Source: an uncultured Novosphingobium sp. (lineage in GTDB: Bacteria; Pseudomonadota; Alphaproteobacteria; Sphingomonadales; Sphingomonadaceae). From it: a stretch of 8,246 nt of DNA. The stretch spans positions 1 to 8,246 of the forward strand of contig CALMBN010000148.1 of the NCBI GenBank assembly GCA_937860195.1. The letters are read 5' to 3'. Shown piece after piece: positions 1-7,724 of this stretch. Numbering within the stretch: position 1 is the first letter of the stretch; each line of letters starts with the position of its first letter. The position numbers and the translations under genes were made by a program. Below the pieces are notes generated by a model, which worked only from the letters and a program-made list of their open reading frames with translations, was not told the DNA's origin and made no database searches.

Positions 1-426
1 ATTGAACACGGGGCCGAACACAGCAAAATCCGCACCGCTGTTTGCGGCATCAACAACCTCGTCAACAGAGTGCGTTGAAACTCCAATCATAAACTCGCGC
101 GGAAACTTTTCACGAATTAGAGCCGCTGAGAGCGAGTTCGACGCAAGGTGCACGCCGTCAGCTTCGGCAGCGAACGCAATGTCCGCACGGTCGTTGACCA
201 AAACCCGGGTCGCCGAACCGGCAACAACCTCAACCGCCGCACACGTCAGTTCAAACAGCGACCTCGCCGATAGGTTCTTTTCTCTGATCTGAATCAACGA
301 TACGCCGGCCTCGACGGCCCGTGCGACAGTCGCCACAATGCGTGATCTGCTCGCGTCGAACTCCGCGTCGGTCGCTTCACCGGTTGTAATTAGGCAGGTT
401 ATCGGCGAGTCGGCAGAGAATTTCAC
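1..426 (-). CDS. thiE: Thiamine phosphate synthase, 3' end cut by contig edge
   Basis: ThiE joins HMP pyrophosphate to THZ phosphate to make thiamine monophosphate in the cytosol. It is a TIM barrel of about 200-220 residues; 142 are present here, so the C-terminal third is off the contig. Visible family motifs are QIREK (residues 46-50), VNDRADIA (77-84), GVHL (91-94), IGVSTHS (114-120) and ADFAVFGPVF (132-141), in the right order and spacing. The start is GTG at 426-424, the only usable start after the in-frame stop upstream. AGGTGG lies 3 nt before it, and the GTGA overlaps the stop of the preceding membrane-protein gene by 4 nt, which suggests translational coupling. TenI-like paralogues share the fold, but these motifs fit ThiE better. 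Codon use (ATA, CTA, ATT, ACA) is less GC-biased than in the mur genes to the right, which supports a different genome of origin. Confidence 0.88.
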   Translation of the reverse strand, partial: MKFSADSPITCLITTGEATDAEFDASRSRIVATVARAVEAGVSLIQIREKNLSARSLFELTCAAVEVVAGSATRVLVNDRADIAFAAEADGVHLASNSLSAALIREKFPREFMIGVSTHSVDEVVDAANSGADFAVFGPVFN

Positions 427-719
427 TTTCCACCTAGTGAATTATCACCACCGAGCATCTTAACGGCCTGACTGAAGTGCGCCATTTCCCAGAACGCGAT
501 CAGCAAATTGATCACGCCGAGTGCGGTCACGCCGCCGCGAAACCACGTCGAAGCCACGACACGCTGCACGACGGGCGCGCCTGTTCTCTCAGTCAAAAAA
601 GCGAGCAGATAATTGTCCGCCCACGGCCCGAACAGCGCGTCCCATGGCGACAATATCAGGTAGAACCCGAGCATCAGGCACAGGATGATAAAAAATATGA
701 CGGTCAGTCGTTCGACCAT
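423..719 (-). CDS. Small two-helix membrane protein of unknown function
   Basis: A 98-residue protein that I cannot assign to a named family. Residues about 5-25 form a strongly hydrophobic helix (VIFFIILCLMLGFYLIL). A polar loop with several aromatics and a TERTG stretch follows (about 26-60). A second helix spans about 62-81 (GGVTALGVINLLIAFW), and the glycine-rich tail is GGDNSLGGK. It is therefore a likely inner-membrane protein with a hairpin topology; no catalytic motif is visible. It starts at ATG 719-717. Its TGA stop shares 4 nt with the GTG start of thiE, so the two are probably co-translated, though nothing in the protein itself points to thiamine metabolism. The opposite-strand reading in this interval is a shadow without recognisable features. 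I infer a real gene from the membrane pattern, the tight coupling and the clean boundaries. Confidence 0.72.
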   Translation of the reverse strand: MVERLTVIFFIILCLMLGFYLILSPWDALFGPWADNYLLAFLTERTGAPVVQRVVASTWFRGGVTALGVINLLIAFWEMAHFSQAVKMLGGDNSLGGK

Positions 720-759
720 ACCGTCAGATTATAACCTTTTGCCGATTTTGCGGCCAAAC
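720..759 (-). promoter_or_regulatory. Possible sigma70-like promoter before the membrane-protein/thiE pair
   Basis: In the 40-nt gap, a perfect TATAAT lies on the minus strand at 733-728. A partial -35 match (TTGGCC, 4 of 6 positions) lies at 757-752 with an 18-nt spacer. The -10 box ends 8 nt before the ATG at 719, so transcription would begin at or next to the start codon, giving a leaderless or near-leaderless mRNA. The only Shine-Dalgarno-like AAAGG lies about 14 nt upstream, farther than usual. This is a sequence match only. Confidence 0.25.
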
Positions 760-1044
760 TCAATGCGTGAGGGCGAGGTGTTTGACGCGGTCGGCCACGT
801 CGCGGAAATCGACGTTTTCGGTGTAGATCTTTTCGAAATATTTTGCGGCGTTGTCTTCGTCGTCGTTTGCCTCGTAGGCGAGGGCGAGTTCGTACCACAG
901 GCCGTGATTCTCGGCGACAGAAAGGTTGGGGCACTGCGCGAGTTCCTGGTGCACGAGCCTCACGCCCGCGCGGAACGCCGCGTCCATCGCCGCGATGTCG
1001 AGCAGGCGCGTGCGCAGCCACTCGAGCTGGCGGCCGAGGGCGGC
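760..1044 (-). CDS. TPR-like protein, C-terminal fragment cut by chimeric join
   Basis: The minus-strand frame ends at a TGA at 762-760. It encodes about 90 plausible residues with strong GC at third positions. The C-terminal part resembles tetratricopeptide repeat helices: a helix with YELALAYEANDDEDNAAKYF followed by EKIYTENVDFRDVADRVKHL. A pattern of the type YFEKIY..(D/N)..FRDVADRV is common at the end of TPR scaffold proteins. The N-terminal part is lost where the sequence switches to murF, near 1033-1062. Upstream of that the same frame runs on to about 1677, but only as the reverse shadow of murF and mraY, so it is not part of this protein. The gene lies 40 nt before the small membrane-protein gene on the same strand and may belong to the same operon. 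Its partner proteins cannot be guessed from the fragment. Confidence 0.6.
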   Translation of the reverse strand, partial: AALGRQLEWLRTRLLDIAAMDAAFRAGVRLVHQELAQCPNLSVAENHGLWYELALAYEANDDEDNAAKYFEKIYTENVDFRDVADRVKHLALTH

Positions 1045-1062
1045 GACGGGTCGCTGCGGGCA
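1033..1062. other. Probable chimeric join between two genomes
   Basis: To the left, the minus strand codes for a TPR-like C-terminus. To the right, the plus strand codes for MurF from about its middle onward. Both genes lose their 5' portions at the same place. The plus-strand frame is open through the join back to 685, but upstream of about 1045 its peptide (arginine- and histidine-rich) is the antisense of the TPR gene and shows no MurF features. The exact base cannot be fixed by eye; the interval is GC-rich with short repeated GGC/GGCGG units that could have served as an overlap in assembly. Confidence 0.75.
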
Positions 1063-1473
1063 CTGCTGATCGATGAAAGCTACAACGCCAACCCGACATC
1101 GATGCGGGCCACACTGGCACAATTGGCCGTGACCAGGGCGAAGCGCCGGATCGTTGTGCTGGGCGCGATGAAAGAGCTTGGCGAGCATGGACCAGCCTAT
1201 CATGCCGCCTTGATCGATCCGCTGCTCGCCTCGGGTGCGAACCATGCGGTGCTGGTCGGCGCCGAGATGCAGCCTTTGGCCGACGAATTGGGGAAAGCGC
1301 GCACTACTGTGCTTGGCACGACCCCGAGCTTCGCCCATTGCGAAACCGCAGCCGAAGCGCAGTTGGCGCTCAAGGCATACGGCGTGGAAGGCGGAGACGC
1401 GATTCTCGTCAAAGGTTCGAACTCGGTCGGGCTGGGGACTTTGGTCGCCGCGCTGACCCAACACAAGGATTGA
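1045..1473 (+). CDS. murF: UDP-MurNAc-tripeptide--D-Ala-D-Ala ligase, C-terminal part
   Basis: MurF adds D-Ala-D-Ala to UDP-MurNAc-tripeptide using ATP, the last cytosolic step of the peptide stem. About 140 residues remain out of a usual 450-480. They begin just before the LLIDESYNANPTSM motif (codons from 1063), the conserved Asp/Ser-Tyr-Asn-Ala-Asn stretch that opens the third Mur-ligase domain. RIVVLGAMKELGEHGPAYH and GGDAILVKGSNSVGLGTLV follow, both typical of the MurF C-terminal domain. The central ATPase domain with the P-loop, and the N-terminal domain, are missing because of the join at about 1033-1062. The fragment is therefore not a functional gene as assembled. The stop TGA at 1471-1473 is 9 nt before mraY, as in normal dcw clusters. 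The start given is the approximate limit of MurF-like sequence, not a translation start. Confidence 0.88.
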   Translation, partial: DGSLRALLIDESYNANPTSMRATLAQLAVTRAKRRIVVLGAMKELGEHGPAYHAALIDPLLASGANHAVLVGAEMQPLADELGKARTTVLGTTPSFAHCETAAEAQLALKAYGVEGGDAILVKGSNSVGLGTLVAALTQHKD

Positions 1474-1482
1474 GGCAGGGCG

Positions 1483-2553
1483 ATGCTCTACCTGATCGCA
1501 CAGTATTTTGAGTTTGAGGGGCTGGCCAACCTCATCCGCTACCAGACCTTCCGTGCGGGTGCCGCGCTGATGACCGCGCTGGTGCTGGGGCTGATGATTG
1601 GCCCGCGCTTTATCGCCATGCTCCGCATGCGTCAGGGCAAAGGTCAGCCGATCCGTGAAGACGGTCCGCAAACCCACCTCGCCAAACGGGGTACGCCGAC
1701 TATGGGCGGGCTGATGATCCTAATCGCGCTGGTCACTGCGATGCTGTTGTGGATGGATTTGACCAGTCCGCTGGTCTGGGCTTGTCTGGCGGTGACCATC
1801 GGGTTCGGTGCAATCGGGTTCCTCGATGACTATGACAAGGTCAAGAAACGGACCCACGCCGGCGTGCCGGGGCGAATCAGGCTGACGCTGGAGTTCGTCG
1901 TCGCCGGGATTGCCTCATGGATTCTGGTCAGCCAGATCGACACCAACCTCTATGTGCCGTTGTTGAGCGGTCGCTATATCCCGCTCGGCCCGTTCTACTA
2001 TGTCTTTGCTGCCTTCGTTATCGTGGGGGCGGGCAATGCAGTCAACCTGACCGACGGGCTCGATGGACTGGCGACCATGCCGGTGGTGATCGCGGCAGCC
2101 ACCTTCGCGATTATCGCTTATCTGGCCGGTCGGGCTGACTTTTCGGCTTACCTTGGGATTCCCCATGTGCCGCGCGCAGGTGAACTGGCGATCCTCTGCG
2201 CCGGGATCATGGGGGCCTGCCTTGCCTTCCTGTGGTTCAATGCGCCGCCCGCAGCAGTGTTCATGGGTGATACCGGCAGTCTTGCGCTGGGCGGCGCGCT
2301 CGGCGCAATCGCAGTGGCGGCGCATCATGAGATCGTGCTGGCGATCGTAGGCGGCCTCTTCGTCGCCGAGGCGTTGTCTGTGATAATCCAGGTCCTGGTC
2401 TACAAGCGCACCGGCAAACGGGTCTTCAAGATGGCTCCGATCCATCACCATTTCGAGCAACTGGGCTGGCAGGAGTCAACCGTTGTGATCCGGTTCTGGA
2501 TTGTTTCGATAATCCTCGCCCTGATCGGCCTGTCGACGCTGAAACTACGGTGA
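1483..2553 (+). CDS. mraY: Phospho-MurNAc-pentapeptide transferase
   Basis: MraY moves phospho-MurNAc-pentapeptide from UDP onto undecaprenyl phosphate in the inner membrane, giving lipid I. The 356-residue product has the usual length and about ten hydrophobic helices. Key family motifs are present: the N-terminal [16 protein letters not shown] stretch, the Asp pair D115-D116 in [19 protein letters not shown] (188-197), the Mg-binding Asp D263 in [13 protein letters not shown], and the histidine motif APIHHHFE (318-325) in the last cytoplasmic loop. No key residue is missing. The start is ATG 1483, with GAGG and AGGG lying 3-10 nt upstream in the short gap after murF. Its stop overlaps the GTG start of murD by 3 nt within a GTGA, suggesting coupled translation. 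Confidence 0.97.
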   Translation: MLYLIAQYFEFEGLANLIRYQTFRAGAALMTALVLGLMIGPRFIAMLRMRQGKGQPIREDGPQTHLAKRGTPTMGGLMILIALVTAMLLWMDLTSPLVWACLAVTIGFGAIGFLDDYDKVKKRTHAGVPGRIRLTLEFVVAGIASWILVSQIDTNLYVPLLSGRYIPLGPFYYVFAAFVIVGAGNAVNLTDGLDGLATMPVVIAAATFAIIAYLAGRADFSAYLGIPHVPRAGELAILCAGIMGACLAFLWFNAPPAAVFMGDTGSLALGGALGAIAVAAHHEIVLAIVGGLFVAEALSVIIQVLVYKRTGKRVFKMAPIHHHFEQLGWQESTVVIRFWIVSIILALIGLSTLKLR

Positions 2554-3899
2554 TCACTTCTACCGCCTTTGCCGGAAAGCGCTTTGCGGTCCTCGGGCTG
2601 GCCCGTTCGGGGCAGTCGGCGGTTGAAAGCCTGCTGGCGGGTGGAGCTGCGGTGACTGCGTGGGACAGCCGCGAAGAGCCGCGCCGCAAGCTTGAAGGCC
2701 GGGTTGAGCTGGCGGACCCGCTCGGGATCGATTTGACGGGTTTCGATGGCGTGGTCGTCTCGCCGGGAGTGCCACTCAATGTCCACCCGATTGCAAAAGC
2801 TGCGCAAGCCGCCGGGGTGCCGGTGATCGGCGATATCGAGCTGTTCGCGATGGCAAGACCAGACCTGCCGGCGCACCGCGTGGTCGGGATCACCGGAACG
2901 AACGGCAAGTCGACCACCACTGCGTTGCTCCACCACATTCTGCAATCGGCTGCGTTGCCGACCAGAATGGGGGGAAACATCGGTTTGCCGGTGCTGTCAG
3001 CGAATCCCCTGGCTGCCGGCGGTGTCTATGTGCTGGAGCTCTCAAGCTATCAGCTCGATCTGACTCACACGCTTGAATGTGAAGTGGCGACGCTGCTCAA
3101 TATAAGTCCCGATCATCTCGACCGCTACGATGGCTTTGCGGGCTATGCTGCCAGCAAGGCTCGACTGTTCGCGATGCAACGGCCTGATCAGATAGCGGTG
3201 TTCGGCACCGGCGATGCCAAAACACAGGCAATTGCGGCACGCGAAATGCAACTGCGCGACCCGGCCAACGTTCGCTTGGTCGATGGCAGGGACCTCATCA
3301 AGCTTCAGGAAGACTGGCCCAGTCTGCAGGGCCCGCACAATCTCCAAAACGCGGCCGTTGCAGTGGCGATTGCCGAGGCATTGGGGCTGAGCGCGCTGCA
3401 ATGGCGCCCGGCGTTGGCCAGTTTCCGAGGATTGCCGCACCGGATGGAACGGGTCGCCGAGGCGGGTGGGGTAATGTATATCAACGATAGCAAGGCAACG
3501 AACCCGGCCTCGACCGCTCCTGCACTCGCCGCGTTCCCTCCAAAGCCGGGCAAGCGGGTCCACTGGATTTTGGGCGGGCTGCCCAAGGGTGACAATCTGG
3601 ACGAATGTGCGCCGTTCTTCGGCAATATTGTTGCTGCCTATACCATTGGCGAGGCCGGGCCGCGCTTTGCCGACCTGCTCGAGCCATACATGCCGGTGAC
3701 CCGCAGCGAGATGATGTGCGAAGCGATCCAGCAAGCGATGACTGCAGCTCATCCTGGAGACATCGTACTGTTGTCTCCCGCTTGCGCCAGTTTCGATCAG
3801 TTCCGCGACTACGAAGCGCGCGGCGATGCTTTTCGGCAGATCGTTCAGACTCTGCTGACCCCTGAACCCGGTTCGGCCCAGGCTGGAGGGCGCAACTGA
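2550..3899 (+). CDS. murD: UDP-MurNAc-L-alanine--D-glutamate ligase
   Basis: MurD adds D-Glu to UDP-MurNAc-L-Ala with ATP in the cytosol. The 449 residues match the normal length. The N-terminal Rossmann-like domain starts with [17 protein letters not shown], which binds the uridine part. The P-loop is GTNGKST at 116-122 (K120). ELSSYQLD and [13 protein letters not shown] follow in the ATPase domain. [17 protein letters not shown] and [10 protein letters not shown] (310-319) mark the domain 2/3 boundary, and [12 protein letters not shown] is the typical C-terminal motif. Start choice: GTG at 2550, inside a GTGA shared with the mraY stop. The [15 protein letters not shown] start of the fold follows after only about seven residues, so a later start would damage the domain. 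No good Shine-Dalgarno is visible, so translation probably depends on ribosomes finishing mraY. The stop overlaps the ftsW start by 1 nt (TGATG). Confidence 0.96.
   Translation: MITSTAFAGKRFAVLGLARSGQSAVESLLAGGAAVTAWDSREEPRRKLEGRVELADPLGIDLTGFDGVVVSPGVPLNVHPIAKAAQAAGVPVIGDIELFAMARPDLPAHRVVGITGTNGKSTTTALLHHILQSAALPTRMGGNIGLPVLSANPLAAGGVYVLELSSYQLDLTHTLECEVATLLNISPDHLDRYDGFAGYAASKARLFAMQRPDQIAVFGTGDAKTQAIAAREMQLRDPANVRLVDGRDLIKLQEDWPSLQGPHNLQNAAVAVAIAEALGLSALQWRPALASFRGLPHRMERVAEAGGVMYINDSKATNPASTAPALAAFPPKPGKRVHWILGGLPKGDNLDECAPFFGNIVAAYTIGEAGPRFADLLEPYMPVTRSEMMCEAIQQAMTAAHPGDIVLLSPACASFDQFRDYEARGDAFRQIVQTLLTPEPGSAQAGGRN
3885..3890 (+). promoter_or_regulatory. Strong ribosome binding site of ftsW
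   Basis: GGAGGG lies 8 nt before the ATG at 3899, inside the last codons of murD. It is the clearest Shine-Dalgarno in the cluster and fixes the ftsW start at the TGATG junction. It may allow ftsW to be initiated independently of murD read-through. Confidence 0.7.
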
Positions 3900-5119
3900 T
3901 GGCCAGTCATCCTCCGCTGGTGCCGCGCGGCGGTAAAGTCAGCCTCGAGAGTGGTGGGGCCCGCACGCGTGCGAACCGCCGCAGTGATTTCGCGATCTGG
4001 TGGCGCGAGATTGACCGGACCTTGCTGGCGCTGGTCCTGACCCTGATGGCGATTGGAACTGTAGCGGTTGCGGCGAGCTCACCGGTCAGCGCGCGGCGTC
4101 TTTCTACTGCTTCGGTCCGGCTCGATGATCTGCACTTTTTCTACTTTCACATCCGTTTTCAGCTACTCGGCCTTGTGGCCATGATCGGAGCCTCGATGCT
4201 GCCGCGCGAGCGGGCCAGACAAGCGGGAATTCTGCTGTGCGGGGCAATGCTGGTTGCGCTTTGGCTGGTTCCGCTGGTCGGGTTCAGCGTGAACGGAGCG
4301 AAGCGCTGGATCAACCTGGGAATGTCGCTTCAACCTTCGGAATTTCTCAAGCCGGCCTTCGCGATCGGGATGGCCTGGATCCTGTCCTGGCGTGCGCGTG
4401 ATCCGGGCCTGCCGGTGGTCGAGATTGCGACCGGAGTGATGATGATGATAGGCGGGCTGCTGATGTTCCAACCCGATTTCGGATCGACCATCCTGTTTAT
4501 CGGGGTGTGGTTCGTGATGATCTTGATGAGCGGGATGGCGCTCAAGCGGGTCGGAATGGTTGGCGGGGCAGGGCTGGCCTTCTTGCTGCTGGCTTATATG
4601 TTCTATGACAATGCGCGTCACCGGATCGATGCATTCTTCAGCGGAGGCAGCGCGTTCGATCAGGTCGATCTGGCCCAGCGAACGCTGCTCGCGGGGGGCT
4701 GGACCGGCTCGGGCCTGTGGCTCGGTACGCGCAAGCTTGGGCTACCCGAAGCGCATACCGACTATATATTCAGCGTAATCGGTGAGGAGTTCGGGCTGGT
4801 TGCATGTGCGATTATCGTTGCGCTCTATCTTGCGCTGGTGCTGCGGGTGCTATTGCGGCTGCTTGAAGAAGAAGACCTGTTCACCACACTCGCCGCAGCA
4901 GGGCTTGTGGCGCAAATCGGTGGGCAGGCTTTCATCAACATTCTGGTCAACTTGCAGATGTTCCCGTCCAAGGGGATGACTCTGCCCCTGGTGTCGTATG
5001 GCGGATCATCCACCATCGCTTTATGCTTGGGAGTCGGTTTTCTGCTATCGATCACCCGGCGAAATCCGTTCATCAAGCGTGAACGGTTCAAGCTGGCGAG
5101 CGTGGGGATCAGGGTATGA
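3899..5119 (+). CDS. ftsW: Septal peptidoglycan polymerase FtsW (SEDS family)
   Basis: FtsW is the SEDS glycosyltransferase that polymerises lipid II at the division site, working with the transpeptidase FtsI. The 406-residue product has a basic cytoplasmic N-terminus of about 40 residues and about ten hydrophobic helices. Family motifs are NGAKRWI (132-138), LQPSEFLKP, FQPDFGST, and LPEAHTDYIFSVIGEEFG, in which D288 aligns with the essential Asp (D262 in E. coli RodA). The C-terminal MTLPLVSYGGSS sits before the last helix. The position between murD and murG, in a dcw cluster, argues for FtsW rather than its paralogue RodA. The start is ATG 3899 with GGAGGG upstream. The stop TGA overlaps the ATG of murG by 4 nt (ATGA). 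No residue expected of an active enzyme is missing. Confidence 0.96.
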   Translation: MASHPPLVPRGGKVSLESGGARTRANRRSDFAIWWREIDRTLLALVLTLMAIGTVAVAASSPVSARRLSTASVRLDDLHFFYFHIRFQLLGLVAMIGASMLPRERARQAGILLCGAMLVALWLVPLVGFSVNGAKRWINLGMSLQPSEFLKPAFAIGMAWILSWRARDPGLPVVEIATGVMMMIGGLLMFQPDFGSTILFIGVWFVMILMSGMALKRVGMVGGAGLAFLLLAYMFYDNARHRIDAFFSGGSAFDQVDLAQRTLLAGGWTGSGLWLGTRKLGLPEAHTDYIFSVIGEEFGLVACAIIVALYLALVLRVLLRLLEEEDLFTTLAAAGLVAQIGGQAFINILVNLQMFPSKGMTLPLVSYGGSSTIALCLGVGFLLSITRRNPFIKRERFKLASVGIRV

Positions 5120-6285
5120 GCGGCGTTTCACGTCACTATTTGCTGGCAGCGGGCGGTACCGGCGGGCATCTGATCCCTGCTTTTGCACTGGCGGTCGAGC
5201 TTGAGGCACGCGGACACCACGTGGCGCTGATAACAGATGAGCGCGGCAGCCACCTCCCGGGTAAGCCGCCTTCGCTGGTCACGCACGTATTGCCGGCCGG
5301 TCGGCTCGGCAAAAATCCACTGCACTGGCCCAAGGGGATTGGGGCGATTCTGGAAGGCAGGCGCATGGCGCTGCGGCTGTTCGAGGGCTTCCAGCCCGCC
5401 GCAGTGATCGGGTTCGGTGGCTATCCTGCCTTCCCGGCGCTGTGGGCGGCAACCGGAGCGGACGTGCCCAGTGTGATCCACGAGCAGAACGCCGTGCTGG
5501 GCCGGGTCAATCGATTCCTTGCCGGCCGGGTCGATGCGATCGCTACCTCCTATCGCGAAACCGTGCGGCTCAAGGCCAGGCACTTGGACAAGGTGCATGT
5601 GATCGGCAATCCGATCCGCGCCGAAGTGCTGGCACTGCGCGAGCTGCCGTTTCCGCCATTTAGCGAAGATGGACTGTTGCGGGTTCTGGTGACCGGTGGA
5701 AGCCAGGGCGCTGGCGTGTTGAGTCAGGTCGTACCCGATGGGCTCGCCATGTTGCCAACTGCGCTGAGGAACCGCCTGCAAGTTACCCAGCAGTGCCGCC
5801 CAGAAGATATCGAGGCAGTCCGCAACCGCTATGCCAGCCACGATATTCCGGCCGAACTTGGCACCTATTTTGAAAACATGGCCGAGCGGCTGGCCGACGC
5901 ACACCTGTTCATCGGGCGTGCTGGCGCATCGACAGTCGCCGAACTGACCGGAGTTGGCCGTCCGGCGATTCTGGTTCCGCTACCGATCGCGACCGACGAT
6001 CATCAGGCCTTCAATACCGGCGAAATCTGCGCCGCTGGAGGCGGGCGGATGATCCGCCAGGATGACTTCACAGCGGCTGAACTGGCCAAGCAGATTCAGG
6101 CCATTGCGATGCACCCGCATACGCTCGCCAACGCCGCACATGCCGCATGGAATTGTGGCTATCCCAATGCCACCAGAGATCTGGCCGATCTGGTCGAAGG
6201 GTTTGGCGGCGCACCGTTGATGGACATAATCCGGATTGCCGATCTGGCGGAGGCTTCGGTTGCAACGCAAGGGGCGCCGGCATGA
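5116..6285 (+). CDS. murG: UDP-GlcNAc:lipid I GlcNAc transferase
   Basis: MurG is a peripheral inner-membrane glycosyltransferase (GT-B fold, family GT28) that adds GlcNAc to lipid I, giving lipid II. The 389 residues are slightly long but within the alphaproteobacterial range. The N-terminal domain has the glycine loop GGTGGHL (13-19, H18), [11 protein letters not shown], and [14 protein letters not shown] (122-135, N125). The C-terminal domain starts with [12 protein letters not shown] (192-203), then [11 protein letters not shown] (267-277), and [15 protein letters not shown] (286-300), which forms the UDP-GlcNAc pocket. The start is ATG 5116 within the ATGA shared with the ftsW stop, with only a weak CAGGG before it. 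The stop at 6283-6285 overlaps the upstream ATG of murC in the same ATGA way. Confidence 0.96.
   Translation: MSGVSRHYLLAAGGTGGHLIPAFALAVELEARGHHVALITDERGSHLPGKPPSLVTHVLPAGRLGKNPLHWPKGIGAILEGRRMALRLFEGFQPAAVIGFGGYPAFPALWAATGADVPSVIHEQNAVLGRVNRFLAGRVDAIATSYRETVRLKARHLDKVHVIGNPIRAEVLALRELPFPPFSEDGLLRVLVTGGSQGAGVLSQVVPDGLAMLPTALRNRLQVTQQCRPEDIEAVRNRYASHDIPAELGTYFENMAERLADAHLFIGRAGASTVAELTGVGRPAILVPLPIATDDHQAFNTGEICAAGGGRMIRQDDFTAAELAKQIQAIAMHPHTLANAAHAAWNCGYPNATRDLADLVEGFGGAPLMDIIRIADLAEASVATQGAPA
6269..6274 (+). promoter_or_regulatory. Ribosome binding site that decides the murC start
   Basis: AAGGGG sits 7 nt before the ATG at 6282, which is itself fused to the murG stop as ATGA. This supports 6282 as the murC start rather than the in-frame ATG at 6318. 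The latter has only repeat-derived GGTGGGCGG before it, part of which lies in a predicted hairpin arm. Confidence 0.6.
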
Positions 6286-7724
6286 AGGCCGCCCTTCGAC
6301 AAGCTCAGGGTGGGCGGATGCTTACCGACATCGGGACGATCCACTTCGTCGGGATCGGCGGGATCGGCATGTCCGGGATCGCCGAAGTGATGCACAACCT
6401 CGGCTATTCAGTACAAGGTAGCGACATCGCCGAGGGCTATGTCGTTGAGGGTCTGCGCGCGCGCGGAATCAAGGTGATGATCGGCCACGCGGCTGAAAAC
6501 CTGGGCGATGCGGCCGTTGTGGTGACTTCGACGGCTGTCAAACGCAACAACCCGGAAGTTGTTGAGGCACTCGAACACCGGGTCCCTGTCGTGCGCCGCG
6601 CCGAAATGCTGGCCGAGCTGATGCGGCTCAAGCGCACCGTCGCGGTCGCCGGAACCCACGGCAAGACCACCACCACCTCGATGGTCGCCGCCATGCTCGA
6701 TGCCGGCGGCTTCGATCCGACCGTGGTTATCGGCGGCATCGTCAATTCCTACGGCTCCAATGCCCGGCTGGGTGAGAGCGAGTGGATGGTGGTCGAGGCC
6801 GATGAGAGCGACGGTTCGTTCCTGCGGCTCGACGGGACCATTGCGGTGGTCACCAATATCGATCCCGAGCACCTCGAGCATTACGGCAGCTTCGATGCGA
6901 TCAAGGATGCTTTCGTCGAATTCATCGAAAACGTGCCGTTCTACGGTTGCGCAGTGCTGTGCATCGATCATCCTGAAGTTCAGGCGGTGATCCCCAAAGT
7001 CCGCGATCGCCGGGTGGTGACCTATGGCTTTTCCGCTCAGGCCGACGTGCGCGGTGAGAACGTCACCCCTTATCCCGGCGGCAACCGTTTTGATGTGACG
7101 ATCCGCGAACGTGATGGCACCTCGCGCCGGATTGAAGGGATCGAGCTGCCGATGCCGGGGCGGCACAATGTCCAGAACGCGCTCGCTGCGGTGGCGGTAG
7201 CGGCTGAAATGGGTGTTGCTGACACCGTGATCCAGAGCGGCTTTGCCAAGTTCGGCGGGGTCAAGCGGCGCTTCACCATGGTCGGCGAAGTCGACGGGGT
7301 CACCGTCATCGACGATTACGGCCATCACCCGGTTGAAATCCGCGCAGTCCTCTCTGCCGCCCGCGAAGGGGTTGGGGCAGGCCGCGTTATCGCTGTGGTT
7401 CAGCCGCACCGCTTCACCCGCCTGCGCGATCACATGGAAGACTTTCAGGCCGCCTTTAATGACGCCGACGTGGTCTATGCCGCGCCGGTCTATCCAGCCG
7501 GAGAGGCTCCGATTGAAGGGGTCGATTCCGATGCGCTGGTTGAAGGGATCAAGGCCCGCGGCCACCGCAGCGCGCACACCATTGCCGGAGCCGATGCTCT
7601 TGCCGCCACCTTGGCCGAAAGCGCGCAGCCGGGCGACATGGTGGTCTGCCTTGGTGCGGGTGACATCACCAAGTGGGCTGGCGGACTGGCTGATGCCATC
7701 AAGTCAAGGCGGGTCTCCGCATGA
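6282..7724 (+). CDS. murC: UDP-MurNAc--L-alanine ligase
   Basis: MurC adds L-Ala to UDP-MurNAc with ATP, the first step of the stem peptide. From ATG 6282 it has 480 residues; from the alternative ATG 6318 it has 468. The Rossmann motif is [18 protein letters not shown] just after the N-terminus. The P-loop is GTHGKTT (124-130, K128), then [50 protein letters not shown] (about 342-356), [13 protein letters not shown] and a C-terminal [10 protein letters not shown]. All are diagnostic for MurC. I prefer 6282 because of the ATGA overlap with murG and a good upstream AAGGGG. With that start, residues about 4-12 (ALRQAQGGR) are encoded by a short palindromic repeat at 6289-6317, placed between MKA and the TDIGTIHF beginning of the conserved fold. 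The stop overlaps the murB ATG by 4 nt. Confidence 0.95.
   Translation: MKAALRQAQGGRMLTDIGTIHFVGIGGIGMSGIAEVMHNLGYSVQGSDIAEGYVVEGLRARGIKVMIGHAAENLGDAAVVVTSTAVKRNNPEVVEALEHRVPVVRRAEMLAELMRLKRTVAVAGTHGKTTTTSMVAAMLDAGGFDPTVVIGGIVNSYGSNARLGESEWMVVEADESDGSFLRLDGTIAVVTNIDPEHLEHYGSFDAIKDAFVEFIENVPFYGCAVLCIDHPEVQAVIPKVRDRRVVTYGFSAQADVRGENVTPYPGGNRFDVTIRERDGTSRRIEGIELPMPGRHNVQNALAAVAVAAEMGVADTVIQSGFAKFGGVKRRFTMVGEVDGVTVIDDYGHHPVEIRAVLSAAREGVGAGRVIAVVQPHRFTRLRDHMEDFQAAFNDADVVYAAPVYPAGEAPIEGVDSDALVEGIKARGHRSAHTIAGADALAATLAESAQPGDMVVCLGAGDITKWAGGLADAIKSRRVSA
6289..6317 (+). repeat. Short palindromic repeat inside murC, CCCTTCGACAAGCTCAGGG type
   Basis: The core at 6292-6310 reads CCCTTCGACAAGCTCAGGG. 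It is bracketed by CCGCCC (6289-6294) and GGGCGG (6312-6317), exact reverse complements that can pair as a 6-bp stem. From memory, a TTCGACAAGCTCAGG-like sequence and its complement are dispersed in many environmental proteobacterial genomes, Sphingomonadales among them; I cannot count copies here. It is in frame with murC and encodes the peptide ALRQAQGGR. Confidence 0.65.

Noticed and set aside
685..1044. Open plus-strand frame continuous with murF that could be read as the N-terminus of a fused protein
   Set aside because: Its peptide is the antisense of the TPR-like gene and membrane-gene start, rich in Arg and His, with no Mur-ligase motif or P-loop. The openness is explained by GC-rich antisense coding.
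1063..1677. Minus-strand extension of the TPR-like frame through murF and into mraY
   Set aside because: It overlaps the well-supported plus-strand MurF and MraY motifs and shows no TPR pattern; it is a reverse shadow.
6408..7577. Long (389-codon) open frame on the minus strand opposite murC
   Set aside because: It is opposite strongly conserved MurC motifs. It is rich in His, Asp and Arg as expected of a GC-rich antisense reading, with no recognisable domain.
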